Shown: positions 33,601-45,497 of the stretch, one piece after another
How the letters are laid out: each line of letters begins with the position of its first letter
Numbering within the stretch: position 1 is the stretch's first letter
Source of the DNA: Phaseolus vulgaris
Lineage: Eukaryota; Streptophyta; Magnoliopsida; Fabales; Fabaceae
Direction: 5' to 3'
Length of the DNA stretch: 64,000 bases
Assembly: GCF_000499845.2 (NCBI RefSeq)
Contig: NC_023750.2
Location: 7,128,874 to 7,192,873, forward strand
Position numbers and translations under genes: made by a program
Notes under the pieces: generated by a model
What the model was told of the DNA's origin: nothing
Databases searched by the model: none
Seen by the model: the letters and a program-made list of their open reading frames with translations, nothing else

Positions 33601-35923
33601 CACATTAGTCATTTTTAATATGATATTCTAACTTAGTATAACTTACTTCCTCAATCTTAAAATAACTTCAATTTTAATCTTTAAAAGAAATTAAATGAAC
33701 CGACTTTCAGTTTTCAATAAAATATTAACTTTTTTTTTTATTTACTTCAAATAACTCACAGCCTCTGTGTATTCATAAATTTAAAAATAGTGAAAAAAAA
33801 AATTATACAGAAAATTCATCTTGGAATATGAATGAAGTTTAATTTCTTTTTAGAAAAAAAAAAATATTAAATATTTGAGGGATGTTAAATCCTATTACAA
33901 AATAAAATATTTTTGCCTAATCCAGAAAAATCATAAAAAATGGATTCAAACCCTATTACAAAAGAAAAGATTTTTTCCTAACCCACAAAAAAAATCATAA
34001 AAAATGGATTCAAACCCTAGTACAAAATAAAAGATTTTTGCCTAACCCAAAAAAATCATAAAAAATGGATGAAGTTGAATAATCATAAAAACTTGTAATA
34101 TGATAATTAAAGCCGAAAAAAGGAAACAAAAATACACATACATACATATATAACATTTTTTGACGCAGAAAGAGAAAAAAAGAAAGAAGAATATGTAGGG
34201 TTTTGTTTCACATTTTAGCCTTGGGAAGTTGGATTGAAAAAATTAGGTTAATGTTGATGAATTAGAATGAATGAAAGAAAAGGTTTTGGTGGAAGTGAAG
34301 GGTAGCTTTTTAGTGATGGGTGGAAGAAGTTGGTCAGAAAAACAGCATGAGCATTGGATGGTTTGGGAACATAGGACAAAGGAGGGGACCCTATAGCATT
34401 CACTATTGTCAAAACTCTAATAATAATAATCCACTAAATATATTCTCAAGAATATTTCTTTTCCTTTTTACTTCCCAATAAACTCTTTTTTTTAATTACC
34501 TCAACAAAGAAAAGCCTATATTTCAGTCTGTACCATCAATCTTCTCTACTCACAAGTCCATTGAAAGCAACATCTTGAATCATTCCTTCAGTTTTAGCCA
34601 AGATTCTCATCACTCTCTCTTTCTCTCTCTCTCTCTCTCTATTCTTCTTAGTGTTTTCAGTTTTTAAGTAATGTTTGAAACAAAATCTATGATAACTACA
34701 CTTGCTTCACCTCTGAATTCAGATTCATTGGATTAGACATACTTGTTAAACATTTTGTATGTCTTTTCCAGTTTTACTTGGTTCAACCTTTGATTCTGGT
34801 GTCAGTTTCACTTACTTGGTTCGAGTTTGAAGTTTCATTATGGTGAATAAGGGTTGAAATATTTTTTAATTCTGTGATTTGTGATTGTATTTAGGTTTAG
34901 ATTTTGTGTATAAAGAGTTAAAATGTCTCTTAAATACTTCTATAAATTTATTTTATTTTTTATTAATAATAAAAAAAATGATTATTCCACCACCGACACA
35001 TGTATATTTCCAAAAAATGACATCTTACCTTCATTTCTCCGGGTATAATGCCACTGATGTAGCCAATGTACTCAATATATATATAGGTTTTGATTTTGCA
35101 TTTGAAAGAGATATTGCATTTTCTTAGAAAAAATGAGTTTTGGAATTCTCTCACCAATTATGTAAACAATATTCTTATATAAAGAACACATATCTGTTAT
35201 TGTAACAACATCAAACTGCACAAAAACTTTTTTTGTGTTTAAGAACTTCATGTATGTTCTTCATACTATATAATCAAGGGGTAAGATTGAAAGAATTGTT
35301 ATTACCTTGGGTGAAGGCTATTCTTCACAACTTTCTGACCATACTTCCTCCATTTGTAACCATCATCAAGCACATCCACATCACTTCTTGTTTGGAAACA
35401 AAACCGTGGTTCTCTCAGCTTCCTCCTTACTTTCACCTTGTTCTTCTCTGACCCTGAACTTCTCCACCTACAATACACAGTAACATTTTTTTTATGAGGA
35501 ATAAAAATGAATCAATTTAGAATATTTTAAGATGTTCGAACCCTTTAACGAGAACAGATATTATGATTCTGGGTAACTTAAAAAACAACATCAAACAAAA
35601 ACACCCTAAAAAAGAGTGGCAAAAAGAGTGAGCCCCATAGCTATACATGAACACAGTAACATAATTTCAAAATACTGATGCAACTCCCCATGACTTTGTT
35701 TAACATATATACATCACTTGATCCTCAAGTTCTTCTCCATCAAACGGCTGTTTTTTTCTTAATCACTTCAAAGCAAGATTAATTAATCTTCAACTACACA
35801 AAGTTAAGAATAAAACGAAAAAAGGTTATGATCTTTTTGAAGAATAAATGAAGCCTGATGGACTAGTGGATTCGAGTATCAATGAGTATCAAGACTTTTG
35901 AGTAGCATGCTCTTCCTCATACC

Positions 35924-35972
<49 letters not shown>

Positions 35973-36771
35973 AGTTGGAGTACAAAAGCAAGCTCAGAAA
36001 GAAAAAGAAGCAGTCACTTCCATATATGGTAGAGACCTTCAGATTCTTCGCAGAAACCTAAAGAATATCTTCTTGGGCATCTAAATTAAATATTTACGTG
36101 CATGCAGAGAGAGAGAGAGAGAGAAAGAGAGAGATTGAAATCAGAAAGATGTGTTTTGCAAGAGGATATTACTGTATATACCATGTGTTGTTGCCATCAC
36201 TGGTATTTCCGGTGCAATTTTCATCATTGACAGCTTTAGGATCCAGTGTTCTCACCTGAAAGTTCATGGTACCATTATATAAAATAAGCAAAACCGTTTC
36301 ATAGAAAACTGATCAAAAGGGTATACCCTAAAATTGAAAGAGACTTACATACAAACAAAAATAAAGTAAAACCTATAATTAGGTAAAAGATCATAGTTTA
36401 TATGAATAGATAGATATAGACATATATAATAATAAACTAAACAACACCTGTTCATTATTCCAAGAAGTTCTGGATGCAAGGTCATTATGGTTAAAACCAA
36501 TTGTTGCAACTGATCCAGAAGTGGTGGTGGTGGCAGTGATAGTAGTGGTGACTGCGGCTGTTGCGGCGGCTGTGTCGCCGCCGCCGCCGCCATCAACGTT
36601 TAGAGACTGAGAGAGCTGAGAAGATTGGGATTGAGCTGAGGGTGCCAAGAAGCTAAGAACCTGATTTTCTTCAAATTGGACAAAACCCATTTCATGGATT
36701 GCTTGTGGGGTGTTGGTGAATGAAACCTGAAGATCATAGCTGGGATTAACAACACCTCTCTCTCCTTCCAT
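30601..36771 (-). CDS. WRKY12: WRKY transcription factor, group IIc, WRKY12 type
   Basis: Four coding exons on the minus strand: 36771-36448, 36255-36182, 35467-35306 and 30763-30601, 723 bases coding for 240 residues. All introns are GT-AG and phases fit. Exon 1 gives [18 protein letters not shown] and a Gln/Ser-rich, then Gly/Ala/Thr-rich stretch. Exon 3 holds [20 protein letters not shown] and the DNA-binding WRKYGQK heptad. Exon 4 holds the C-X4-C-X23-H-X-H zinc finger (YYRCTHNNC ... GRHNH), split from WRKYGQK by the usual intron after HPR. The order and wording match Arabidopsis WRKY12 (about 218 aa), a W-box binding nuclear regulator known to repress secondary wall thickening in pith and to affect flowering. 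The start was chosen by that homology; an in-frame extension to 36948 exists. Confidence 0.93.
31805..32140. mobile_element. Degenerate CACTA-type fold-back MITE in WRKY12 intron 3
   Basis: CTATTACAAGAAAATCTAAT starts a copy of the same family as 8632. The mirrored ATATCTAATTAGTTATC / GCTAATCAATTAAAAACC arms are recognisable, and a TAATTTTTTAATA end stands where TGATTTTCTTGTAGTG is expected. The ends are too mutated to read a target duplication. Confidence 0.65.
33888..34074. repeat. Three-unit tandem repeat in WRKY12 intron 3
   Basis: Three imperfect units of about 62 bases each contain CCCTATTACAAAA, a run like AGATTTTTGCCTAACCCA, and AAATCATAAAAAATGGAT. They are non-coding. Confidence 0.8.
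34612..34640. repeat. (CT)n microsatellite
   Basis: CT-rich run of about 29 bases inside WRKY12 intron 3, broken by one TT. Confidence 0.85.
35925..35969. repeat. (GA)n microsatellite
   Basis: About 45 bases of uninterrupted GA in intron 2 of WRKY12. A second, interrupted GA run lies at 36105-36134, immediately beyond exon 2. Confidence 0.9.
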
Positions 36772-37260
36772 ACCCCTTTTGAAATTGGTTTTGAAACCAC
36801 CTTTGATTGTGGTTTTTCTTGGTCTTATAGGTGGATCGTGTAGAAGAAAAAGTTGTAGGCCATGTGAAGATGGAAAGAGGGTGTAGCAGGAACAGGTGTT
36901 TGAGGTTTGGTCAACAGAGGTAGGTGTTTGTGTGTTGTGTGTTGGCAATGAAATTGTGAAGGGAATGTTTTGTAGGAGAATTATTCCTTCCCCCTGTGCT
37001 TAAGGGAGTCTATTCAAAGTCTTGTGCACTCTTTTTTCTCTCTCTCTGAATTACACGTGCAGTGTCCTACAAGTGTTTTTCATGTGGAATCTATCTTCAA
37101 CAAGTGCCAGAAGAATGAAACTAGGTATTGTCGTTTTTATATGAAAATGATTCTTTCACATCACGCCAGGTTTATACTCATCAATTACCCTGTAAGTTGT
37201 TTCTTGGTATATATGCATACAAATAGTTTTTTAAGATATCATGTGTAATATTTTTGAATC
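36772..37260 (-). promoter_or_regulatory. WRKY12: WRKY12 upstream region: possible TATA box and G-box
   Basis: On the minus strand TATAAA stands at 37176-37171, about 400 bases before the chosen ATG. A G-box CACGTG (37054-37059) and a GA-rich run (37031-37048) lie between them. The reading frame of exon 1 is open upstream to 36948, so part of this region could be coding if an earlier ATG is used. Transcription start is not determined. Confidence 0.3.
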
Positions 37261-38868
37261 AAACAAGATATTATCACAACTTCTAAAACTTTGTTTTAAC
37301 TTTATAATACTATATATAACCAGAATTTGAAGTTGAAAAAAATGATATTTAATTTAACTAATTGAAACAATTTCATACAAGTTGATTAATAATATATTGT
37401 TAATGGATCTTTAATAATTATTTACTAAATAAAAATTATTTTTAAGATAGTTAATAATTAGTTACGAAAAAATTAGATACTATTTAGAAACTGCAAAAAT
37501 TATTGAAGTCTAAAAAGATTGTGTAAAGTGTGAAGTATTAATTTTATGTAGCTTTTCGAGAAAGAAAACTAATTTGGTTGATGGGTTTGATTGCACAAAC
37601 TAATGCAATTGTAGTTTGATTATAACACTCAATTATTGTTAATTACGTAATCAACTTGCACTTGGAGGATCTACAAAACGCTAATTTCTGTGATGTAGTT
37701 AGCTTAGTTGAATTGATTTTGGTTTTTAAGATTTTCAAGATCTCTGTAATTGGTTTTCTAACTTCATGGTAAGTGTAAAACATAAAGTTTTTTTTTTTGG
37801 AAGATCCTTCTCATTGTTTCTAAACCGTAGAATTGCTAACCATTCAGATAATTAAGAAAATCTTTTTTTTATACTTTTCACCTCATTATTTTTTATCATT
37901 AAAAAATAAATAAAATAAAATAAAATATTTTAAGAGTGTCTCAACCTTTATAATGGTCCAAAATAACCTGTGTCTCTTACAACTGGACACTACAAGAACA
38001 TGTATAAAATCAAATTTGAAAAAAATAACAGTTAAAAATATATTCATAATCCTTTAACAACACATTATTAGGATGTCAATTAAAAAAAAAAACATCTCAA
38101 ACTCCTCACTTTTGACCTTATTTGTTATACTTTCAACTTTTTTAGTAGACAAATCTCAAATATTTTAGGCAATTATTGCTGAATTTGAATTTGAATATGA
38201 TTCCTTTCTGATAAAATTATTAGTGCACCAATTATGAATATGGAGCTTTGAGCTGAGAATGATTTTTTAACAATATAAATTTTTAAAACACTCTCTTCAA
38301 TGACTAAAATATATAATTTTTTTTTTATAAAATTAACAATGAGGTTTATTATGATATAGCAAATAAGCCCACGTATGTGATTTTTAACAAATTTTAGTAA
38401 ATAATTTAGAATATATATGAAGTGTGCGTTAGAGAGTGCATTGTTAGTATTTCTCTTTCTGGAAAGTTTTGAGTAGTTAATAATTAAAACAATGAAAACT
38501 CATTTTGAACATATGTTATTTATTGGAATTTTTGTGTAGGATTTTAATGAATTGCATGGATTTGGTAATAGTCTTGGTTGTGGGTTTAAGATCATTTAAT
38601 GTATTTACCTTAAGAGTGATGTCTAGTATGAAGTTTTATAGTTTTTGTTTATGGGAAAGAGATATATATTTTGGTGAGGATTTCTATTACTAGAGTTCAT
38701 ACATAGATAAAGCGATCTGATTATGATTGATTTTATTACTTTATATTTTGTGGTCTACATGAATTTGAGGACTCATAGTATTTTCATTTATTATACTTTT
38801 TATTATTGATAAAAAAAATAGTATGAGTCTAAGTCACTTAAATGATTTTATTTTCTAAATCATGTTTC

Positions 38869-38905
<37 letters not shown>

Positions 38906-38998
38906 TTAACTTGGTGTTTTAATATAAGTACACACTAACTTGGATTGTGATATTATATGTGTTTAATGCGGGGTAGTTTTACTTCTTCTTTTTTTTTT
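37261..38998. other. AT-rich intergenic region, no gene seen
   Basis: It contains an isolated CACTACAAGAACATG at 37988 without a partner end, an (AT)n run at 38873-38901, and a LINE-like tail near 38800-38819 (TTATTATTGATAAAAAAA). The ORF at 38505-38693 has no coding character that I recognise. Confidence 0.5.
38873..38901. repeat. (AT)n microsatellite
   Basis: About 29 bases of alternating A and T in intergenic DNA. Confidence 0.9.
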
Positions 38999-39089
38999 TA
39001 TCGTTGTCTAGATTTATATATGGGTTGAAACACTTTAGTGTTTCCTATTTAATAGTGTGGGTTATGACTCACTCACCTTTTTCGATATA

Positions 39090-39203
39090 ATTGGGAGGTT
39101 ACTTACCATTCACAATTAATTAAAATCATTGGGAGGTTACTCACCGTTCACAATTAATTGTTATCAAAGGGAGGTTACTTACCATTAATTGTTTTTATTA
39201 TTG
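39090..39203. repeat. Three direct repeats upstream of the gypsy insertion
   Basis: GGGAGGTTACTTACCATT-type units occur three times with a period of about 39 bases (near 39092, 39131, 39170), each followed by AATTAATT. They lie upstream of a TATATATAG box that the gypsy insertion now separates from them. This fits U3 enhancer-like repeats of an older LTR. Confidence 0.7.
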
Positions 39204-39222
39204 TTGTCTCCTAGAACCACTA

Positions 39223-40610
39223 TGTAACGGCGCTTTTTTTTAGAAAAAACTACAGACCCCCTCCCCCCATGCCATTTTCTCTTTTTTCTCTCTCTCTCCA
39301 ATTCTCTTCTCTCTCTCTCTTTTAATTTCTCTCCCAATCTTCATCTATTTTAGAATCTGATCATACCACGCTGTAGCAGAGGAGTTAAGGAACATTTCTA
39401 CCCGATCAGATTTTCAAACAGAGTAAGTTCATTTTTACTCTAAATATCCTTTGTTCTCTATTTTTCCTTAGGATTTAGTCATCAATCTTGGTGGGGTCAG
39501 TTGAGAAGTTTAATCCTCTCAACTTATTATATTATATACTGAAATTTTGTTATGTTTGGATAATTTGCATTAGGCCCGTAAATATTGAAGCTTATCCAAA
39601 CAGCGGGGAATAAAATTCTAAAAGTTGCTTGGAAAGCAAGCAATTGAGGTAAGGGAAGCTAAATTTAATTTTTTTATAGCACCCTAGGATAGAAGATCTG
39701 AATGCGGAAGGGACGTGGTCCCAATATTCAATTTTTCTTGCAGGGATGTTGTGTGTTATATATATTGGGTTGTTTGTTTATATATTATTTAAATTTGTAA
39801 AAATATTATATTTTGATGGTTTAATATTTAAGTGTTGTTTTTTTTATTTTAATTACGTTTTTGAATGTTATGGATCGTGTTTGGAATGATATTGTATGAC
39901 GGGATGGTATGGAATTGAATTCATGCATTTGGGATAATGTATGGACTGATGTTTGCTGTGTATTAAGTATTGATGCCTATGTGGTAACAGAGATCTCCGA
40001 GCTTCACTGATGATCTAAGTCACATAGACTAAGATATCAGGTGGTGAGAAGCTGATGGGGGAGTTCATGCACACCGTGACATATGAGATGCACGGCTTGG
40101 GTTGTATTGAACTTACCATGATCCTTTCTGTTGGATTCGCTGGTAATCTTTGGATCGGGTGTTAGTCTCTGGTAGGACTTACTTAATACGGGTCTTCCGG
40201 AAGACGTTGTTTGTTGAATATTCTGGATGTGTAGATCCATGTGAGATCTATGTGATTGTTTATTGTTGAAATTTGAAGAAAGTTGCATAATTTGAGAAAT
40301 TGATCATGTAATTTGGTTTTCTCTTTTGATTTAATTGTGTATATTATAAAATTCTATTTTCACTAGCTTACCCTTGTTTTTCTTGTTGTGTTTGAACTGC
40401 AATGACTGTACTATGTACACGAGCAGATGACCATACAGGTGCAGGAGAGCCTTAGAGGGTTCAGAGTCTTATTTTGAGTTGTGGATATGTAAATTGTATT
40501 TCTATAAATCCTAATCATGTATTAGGAATGTTTTTGAAAAACTTCAAGTTTGTATAGAAACTGGTAGAACTTTTATTGTAATAGTTATATGTAAATTATG
40601 GGGTGTTACA
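39223..40610 (+). repeat. 5' LTR of the gypsy element
   Basis: 1388 bases, starts TGTAACGGCGC, ends GGGGTGTTACA, preceded by the CACTA target copy. It contains a poly-C block, CT repeats and an internal untranslated leader. The minus-strand ORF at 40037-40288 inside it is repeated in the 3' LTR and is not a gene. Confidence 0.95.
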
Positions 40611-40614
40611 TTTA

Positions 40615-40626
40615 ATGGTATCAGAG
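40615..40626 (+). promoter_or_regulatory. Primer binding site of the gypsy element
   Basis: TGGTATCAGAGC lies four bases after the 5' LTR and is complementary to the 3' end of plant initiator-Met tRNA. Confidence 0.9.
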
Positions 40627-41035
40627 CGGTTCATCCTTAGGATAACCTGAGGGTAGTGGGTTTATTCTGTTTCTCCTGCGTGTAGATTTTTGTTTACGTC
40701 TAGCCTCAAGACTTAGTTAAAAGTTTCTAATAAGATGTTTGACAAAGTTGTTTTTCCTGAAATCTTGTTTGTGTTCGAGTCAAGTTAATTGTTATGAATA
40801 AAGATGAAAGTATTAAGAATGAAAATAATCTTGATAGAGTGGTGAGGGTGCACACTCATGACTAGATCAAGATTATTTTCTATCTTAATTCTAAGTAGCT
40901 AGAGTACATTTTAGGGATAAGTTTTGATTGGTTTTTATTTGTTTCGTATGCTTATTTCTTTGAAGTTAATTTGTCTTAAAGATGTAGTTGGAAATTTTTA
41001 GTAATTTCTAATCCAATTCTTTATGTGCTTAGAAG

Positions 41036-41272
41036 ATGGCACGTAGACCACCTACTCCTCCTCCACCAGTAGATATGCCCAACTTAGCTCGGGCAATAGA
41101 GATGATGGCAACAGCCTTGCAACAACAGAGTGCTACTATGGCACAACAGCATCAGGCCGCCCTTCATCAATTAGAAACAGCTAGATTAGCAGCAGAAGCA
41201 TCTCAACTTCATCAACAACCCCATACCTTTAGTCTGGAGGATTTTTTTGAGACACAATCCACCCAAATTTAA
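41036..41272 (+). pseudogene. Start of gag, cut off by a frameshift
   Basis: 78 codons from an ATG 425 bases after the LTR: MARRPPTPPPPVDMPN, then a Gln/Ala-rich helix-like part with QQQSATMAQQHQAAL and the end HTFSLEDFF. The rest of gag continues in the next frame (from [10 protein letters not shown]). The switch is explained by one extra T in the run of seven T at about 41240-41246. This could be a true mutation, an assembly error, or less likely a programmed shift. Confidence 0.75.
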
Positions 41273-44200
41273 TGGCAAGGTAAATCCAGATGGAGCAGAC
41301 CAGTGGGTGAGAGACATAGAAAGAATCTTTGAAGCTACTCAATGCCCTGAAGAGAGAAAGTTATCTTATGCCATCTATATGCTTATTGAAGAAGCTGAGT
41401 TTTGGTGGATAGGCATGAAGCAAATGATGGAAGACAAAGGTGAAGATGCTACTTGGGAGAACTTCAAAGTAAGATTCCTAGAGGAGTATTTTCCTGATAG
41501 TGTCAGGTATGCAAAAGAAATTGAATTCATGCAGCTGGAACAAGGAAATCTTTCAGTCACTGAATATGCTACTAGGTTCAAACACCTAGCTAGATTCTAC
41601 ACCCAGACCATGACCGAGGCTTGGAGATGTAGAAAATTTGAGTTTGGATTGAAGCAAGAACTTAAAGAAGTGGTGATTCCTATGTCCATTAAAGATTTCC
41701 CTGCTCTAGTGGGGAAAGCAAAAGTAGTGGAGAGTTTGAAAAATAGTAGCAGACTTGCTAAGCCTCAAGTGGGAGGACCTTCTAAAAGCATGCCTAAATA
41801 TGAAGATAAAAAGAAACCTTATTTCAAACCTCAATCTTATAGTAGTGGAAGACCCAGTTCTCAATCACCACCTAGTTTCAGATGTTTTAGATGCGGTGGG
41901 CCACATGTTGTTAGATTTTGCCCTCATCCAGTGTCAAATGTGACATGTGATAGATGTCACAGGTATGGTCATGCAACAAAAGACTGTCGTGTCCAATTGG
42001 GAGCTCCAAATTCTGGCGGAGTGCAGCAAGTACAACAAAATAGTAATCAAAAACCCAAAGCTGCTGGCAGAGTTTTTGCTATTAGTGGAGTTGAAGCTTC
42101 ACAGTCTGATAGCCTTGTTAGAGGTATTTGTTCTATCCTTGGAACACAATTATCTGTATTGTTTGATTCTGGGGCAACCCATTCTTTTATATCTTTTGAT
42201 TGTGCTAAGAAACTTAAGTTGCCAGTCCGAGAATTAGAATTTGAGTTGGTGGTATCTACACCAACAGAAGGTATTATAGTAACTTCTTCCATGTGTGCTG
42301 AGTGTCCAGTAATTATAGATGGGCAGAGATACAAGATCAACATGATTTGTATACCTCTAAAAGATTTGGAGGTTATATTGGGAATGGATTGGTTGTCTGC
42401 TAATCATATCCTTATAGATTGTGGTCGGAAGAAGTTAATTTTCCCTAAATTAGAAGGAATGCAGGTTATCTCAGCTCATCAGTTTGAGAGAGAGATACGA
42501 GAAGGTGCAGAATGTTTTATGCTCTTGGCTTGTTCTATATTTACTGATAAAGTACAAAAAGATATGTTTGTAGTTCAGGAGTTTATGGATGTATTTCCTG
42601 ATGAGATTCCTGGACTTCCACCTAAAAGAGAAATAGAGTTTGCAATAGACTTGATTCCCGGAGCAGGTCCCGTGTCAATTTCTCCATATCGGATGGCACC
42701 AGCGGAGTTAGGTGAATTGAAGAAACAACTAGAAGACTTATTGGAGAAGCAATTCATTCGACCTAGTGTTTCTCTATGGGGAGCTCCAGTGCTATTAGTG
42801 AAGAAGAAAGATGGTTCGTCACGTCTATGCATAGATTACAGACAATTAAACAAGTTAACAATAAAGAATAAATATCCTCTTCCTATAATTGATGACTTGA
42901 TGGATCAGTTGCATGGGGCAATTGTCTTTTCTAAGATAGATTTGCGCTCAGGTTATCACCAAATTTCAGTGAAAGCGGAAGATGTTCAGAAGACTGCTTT
43001 TAGATCAAGGTATGGTCACTATGAATTTCTGGTTATGCCATTTGGGGTGACTAATGCTCCAGCTATTTTCATGGATTATATGAATCGGATATTCAGACCT
43101 TTTCTTAATAAGTTTGTGGTAGTGTTCATAGATGATATCTTGATCTATTCTCGTACAAGGGAAGAACATGCAGAACATCTTAGAATCGTCCTGGACATTT
43201 TGAGAGAAAAACAGTTATATGCTAAACTTTCAAAATGTGACTTATGGATGTCAGAAATACAATTTTTAGGACATGTCATCTCTGCACAGGGAATATCAGT
43301 AGATCCTTCTAAAGTGGAGGTTGTACTTCAGTGGGAACGTCCTAAAACAGTTAAAGAAATTAGAAGCTTTGTCGGGTTAGCAGGATATTACAGGAGATTT
43401 ATAGAAGGCTTTTCTAAAATAGTGGCTCCTTTGACCCAATTGACTAGAAAGGATCATCCTTTTGCATGGACTCAACAATGTGAGAAAAGCTTTGAAGAGT
43501 TGAAAAGAAGGTTGACTAATGCTCCTGTATTGACAATCCCTGATACCAATCAGTCTTTTGAAGTTTTCTGTGATGCTTCCTATCAGGGATTGGGTTGTGT
43601 TTTGATGCAGAATAAGAAAGTTGTTGTCTACGCTTCTCGTCAGTTAAAGGTGCATGAAAGAAATTATCCAACTCGTGATCTAGAATTGGCAGCAGTTGTC
43701 TTTGCTTTAAAAATATGGAGACATTTTCTTTACGGAGTTAGTTTTAATGTGTTCAGTGATCATAAAAGCTTGAAGTATTTGTTTGATCAGAAGGAGTTAA
43801 ATATGAGGCAGAGGAGATGGATTGAATTTTTAAAAGACTATGATTTCCAGCTAATATATCATCCTGGGAAAGCAAATGTTGTTGCAGATGCGTTGAGTCG
43901 TAAAAAGATACAAATGTCGTCGCTTATGATTAGAGAGCTAGCATTGATTGAAGATTTCAGGAGTATGAATTTGGAGGTTTCCATGTCTTCAAATTGCATT
44001 AGTTGTAATACACTTGTTATAACTAATGAATTTCTGGAGAAGGTGAAGGAGAAGCAGTTGGAAGATTCAAAATTGAAGAACTTCATGGGCTTACTAAATA
44101 CTGACAAAGCTAAAGACTTCTCTTTAGGAGTGGATGGTATTTTGAGATTCAAAAATAGAATATGTATACCAGAAGATAATGAACTAAAGCAAACAGTATT

Positions 44201-45419
44201 ATCTGAAGGTCATAAAAGCAAACTCAGTTTACATCCAGGAATGACCAAGATGTATCAAGATCTCAAGAAGTCTTATTGGTGGCATGGCATGAAGAATGAT
44301 GTAGCTAAGTTTGTAGCTGCTTGCCTGACTTGTCAGAAATCAAAGATTGAACATCAACGGCCTGGAGGCATGTTAACTCAGTTAGACATTCCAGTGTGGA
44401 AGTGGGACAGTATCTCAATGGATTTTGTTACCCACTTACCACGTACTTTGCGGAAGCATGACTCTGTTTGGGTCATAGTGGACAGGCTAACAAAGACGGC
44501 ACACTTCCTACCTATAGACTTGAGAATCTCTATGCGGAAGTTGGCCCAGATTTACATAGATGAAATAGTCAGATTGCATGGTGTACCCTCCAGCATAGTT
44601 TCAGATAGAGATCCCAGATTCACCTCTAGATTCTGGCAAACACTTCAAGAATCTTTGGGGACTAAACTCAGACTTAGTTCAGCGTACCATCCTCAAACTG
44701 ATGGACAATCAGAGAGAACTATCCAGTCCTTAGAGGATTTGCTTAGGACTTGTGTGTTAGATTATTTGGGCAGTTGGGATGAAATTCTACCTTTGGTAGA
44801 GTTCACTTACAATAACAGTTACCAAGCTTGCATAGGAATGGCTCCTTTCGAGGCATTATATGGAAGAAAGTGCAGGACACCTCTGTGTTGGCTTCAAGAT
44901 GGTGAGAGTGTGTTAATTGGACCAGAATTAATACAACAAACCAATGAGAAAATCAAAATGATTCAGGAAAGATTGAAAACATCTCTCAACAGGCAAAAAT
45001 CTTATGCAGATCAAAGAAGAAGACCTTTAGAATTCTCTGCGGGTGAACATGTCTTTTTAAGAGTTACACCATTCACTGGTGTAGGAAGAGCACTAAAATC
45101 CAAGAAATTGACTCCTAAGTTCATAGGACCTTATCAAATTCTCAGGAGAATAGGCCCTGTGGCTTATGAAATTGCTTTGCCTCCTTCTTTAGCTAACATT
45201 CACAATATTTTCCATGTATCCCAGCTAAGAAAGTATGTACCTGATCCTAGCCACATTCTAGAGTCTGATTCCATCCAGGTCAAAGAAAATTTGTCGTTTG
45301 AAGTGAAGCCAATCAGAATTTTAGATTCACAAGTGAAACAACTTCGTGGAAGGAGTATTCCCATGGTGAAAGTATTGTGGGATCTCACCTCTGGAGATTC
45401 CACTTGGGAAATTGAATAA
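41247..45419 (+). CDS. Gypsy gag-pol polyprotein (gag, protease, RT, RNase H, integrase)
   Basis: Open for 1390 codons. The retrotransposon gag domain occupies about residues 5-150 ([25 protein letters not shown]). Two CCHC knuckles follow near 213 ([13 protein letters not shown]) and 234 ([14 protein letters not shown]), then the aspartic protease near 306 (FDSGATHSF). The RT core has [10 protein letters not shown] near 628, and RNase H has [10 protein letters not shown] near 775. The integrase has an HHCC finger near 995 (HPGMTKMY ... CLTCQ) and the D,D,E residues in [14 protein letters not shown] and DGQSERT (about 1058, 1120, 1155). The last residues, [16 protein letters not shown], look like a reduced chromodomain. 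All catalytic motifs are intact. The first Met listed is accidental; translation would start in the separate 41036 frame. Confidence 0.95.
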   Translation: MRHNPPKFNGKVNPDGADQWVRDIERIFEATQCPEERKLSYAIYMLIEEAEFWWIGMKQMMEDKGEDATWENFKVRFLEEYFPDSVRYAKEIEFMQLEQGNLSVTEYATRFKHLARFYTQTMTEAWRCRKFEFGLKQELKEVVIPMSIKDFPALVGKAKVVESLKNSSRLAKPQVGGPSKSMPKYEDKKKPYFKPQSYSSGRPSSQSPPSFRCFRCGGPHVVRFCPHPVSNVTCDRCHRYGHATKDCRVQLGAPNSGGVQQVQQNSNQKPKAAGRVFAISGVEASQSDSLVRGICSILGTQLSVLFDSGATHSFISFDCAKKLKLPVRELEFELVVSTPTEGIIVTSSMCAECPVIIDGQRYKINMICIPLKDLEVILGMDWLSANHILIDCGRKKLIFPKLEGMQVISAHQFEREIREGAECFMLLACSIFTDKVQKDMFVVQEFMDVFPDEIPGLPPKREIEFAIDLIPGAGPVSISPYRMAPAELGELKKQLEDLLEKQFIRPSVSLWGAPVLLVKKKDGSSRLCIDYRQLNKLTIKNKYPLPIIDDLMDQLHGAIVFSKIDLRSGYHQISVKAEDVQKTAFRSRYGHYEFLVMPFGVTNAPAIFMDYMNRIFRPFLNKFVVVFIDDILIYSRTREEHAEHLRIVLDILREKQLYAKLSKCDLWMSEIQFLGHVISAQGISVDPSKVEVVLQWERPKTVKEIRSFVGLAGYYRRFIEGFSKIVAPLTQLTRKDHPFAWTQQCEKSFEELKRRLTNAPVLTIPDTNQSFEVFCDASYQGLGCVLMQNKKVVVYASRQLKVHERNYPTRDLELAAVVFALKIWRHFLYGVSFNVFSDHKSLKYLFDQKELNMRQRRWIEFLKDYDFQLIYHPGKANVVADALSRKKIQMSSLMIRELALIEDFRSMNLEVSMSSNCISCNTLVITNEFLEKVKEKQLEDSKLKNFMGLLNTDKAKDFSLGVDGILRFKNRICIPEDNELKQTVLSEGHKSKLSLHPGMTKMYQDLKKSYWWHGMKNDVAKFVAACLTCQKSKIEHQRPGGMLTQLDIPVWKWDSISMDFVTHLPRTLRKHDSVWVIVDRLTKTAHFLPIDLRISMRKLAQIYIDEIVRLHGVPSSIVSDRDPRFTSRFWQTLQESLGTKLRLSSAYHPQTDGQSERTIQSLEDLLRTCVLDYLGSWDEILPLVEFTYNNSYQACIGMAPFEALYGRKCRTPLCWLQDGESVLIGPELIQQTNEKIKMIQERLKTSLNRQKSYADQRRRPLEFSAGEHVFLRVTPFTGVGRALKSKKLTPKFIGPYQILRRIGPVAYEIALPPSLANIHNIFHVSQLRKYVPDPSHILESDSIQVKENLSFEVKPIRILDSQVKQLRGRSIPMVKVLWDLTSGDSTWEIE

Positions 45420-45497
45420 GTGATACGAGCATCATACCCTAATCTCTTTCTTGGTAAGTTCATTTTCGAGGACGAAAATTTTTGTAGTTGGAGATAA

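Larger units (their letters stand above)
30764..35305 (-). other. WRKY12: Unusually long third intron of the WRKY12 gene
   Basis: About 4.54 kb lies between the HPR codon (donor AAG|GTAATAAC) and the zinc finger exon (acceptor ATGAACAG|AAG). It contains a degenerate MITE at 31805, a three-unit tandem repeat at 33888 and a CT microsatellite. No coding frame was recognised inside. A better start for the downstream exon is not available. Confidence 0.85.

Noticed and set aside
36345..36596. Ala/Gln/Pro-rich ORF antisense frame shadow in WRKY12 exon 1
   Set aside because: It is an alternative frame of the GC-rich repeat portion of exon 1; the WRKY12 frame and splice sites account for the sequence.
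37988..38040. Isolated CACTACAAGAACATG sequence
   Set aside because: It resembles a CACTA end, but no matching opposite end or fold-back arms were found nearby.
39218..39222. CACTA next to the gypsy LTR as a CACTA-transposon end
   Set aside because: It is the 5-base target duplication of the gypsy insertion, repeated at 46895-46899; no transposon terminus follows.
40037..40288. Minus-strand ORF repeated at 46321-46524
   Set aside because: Both lie in the gypsy LTRs, so the duplication is due to the LTR pair, not to a gene family.
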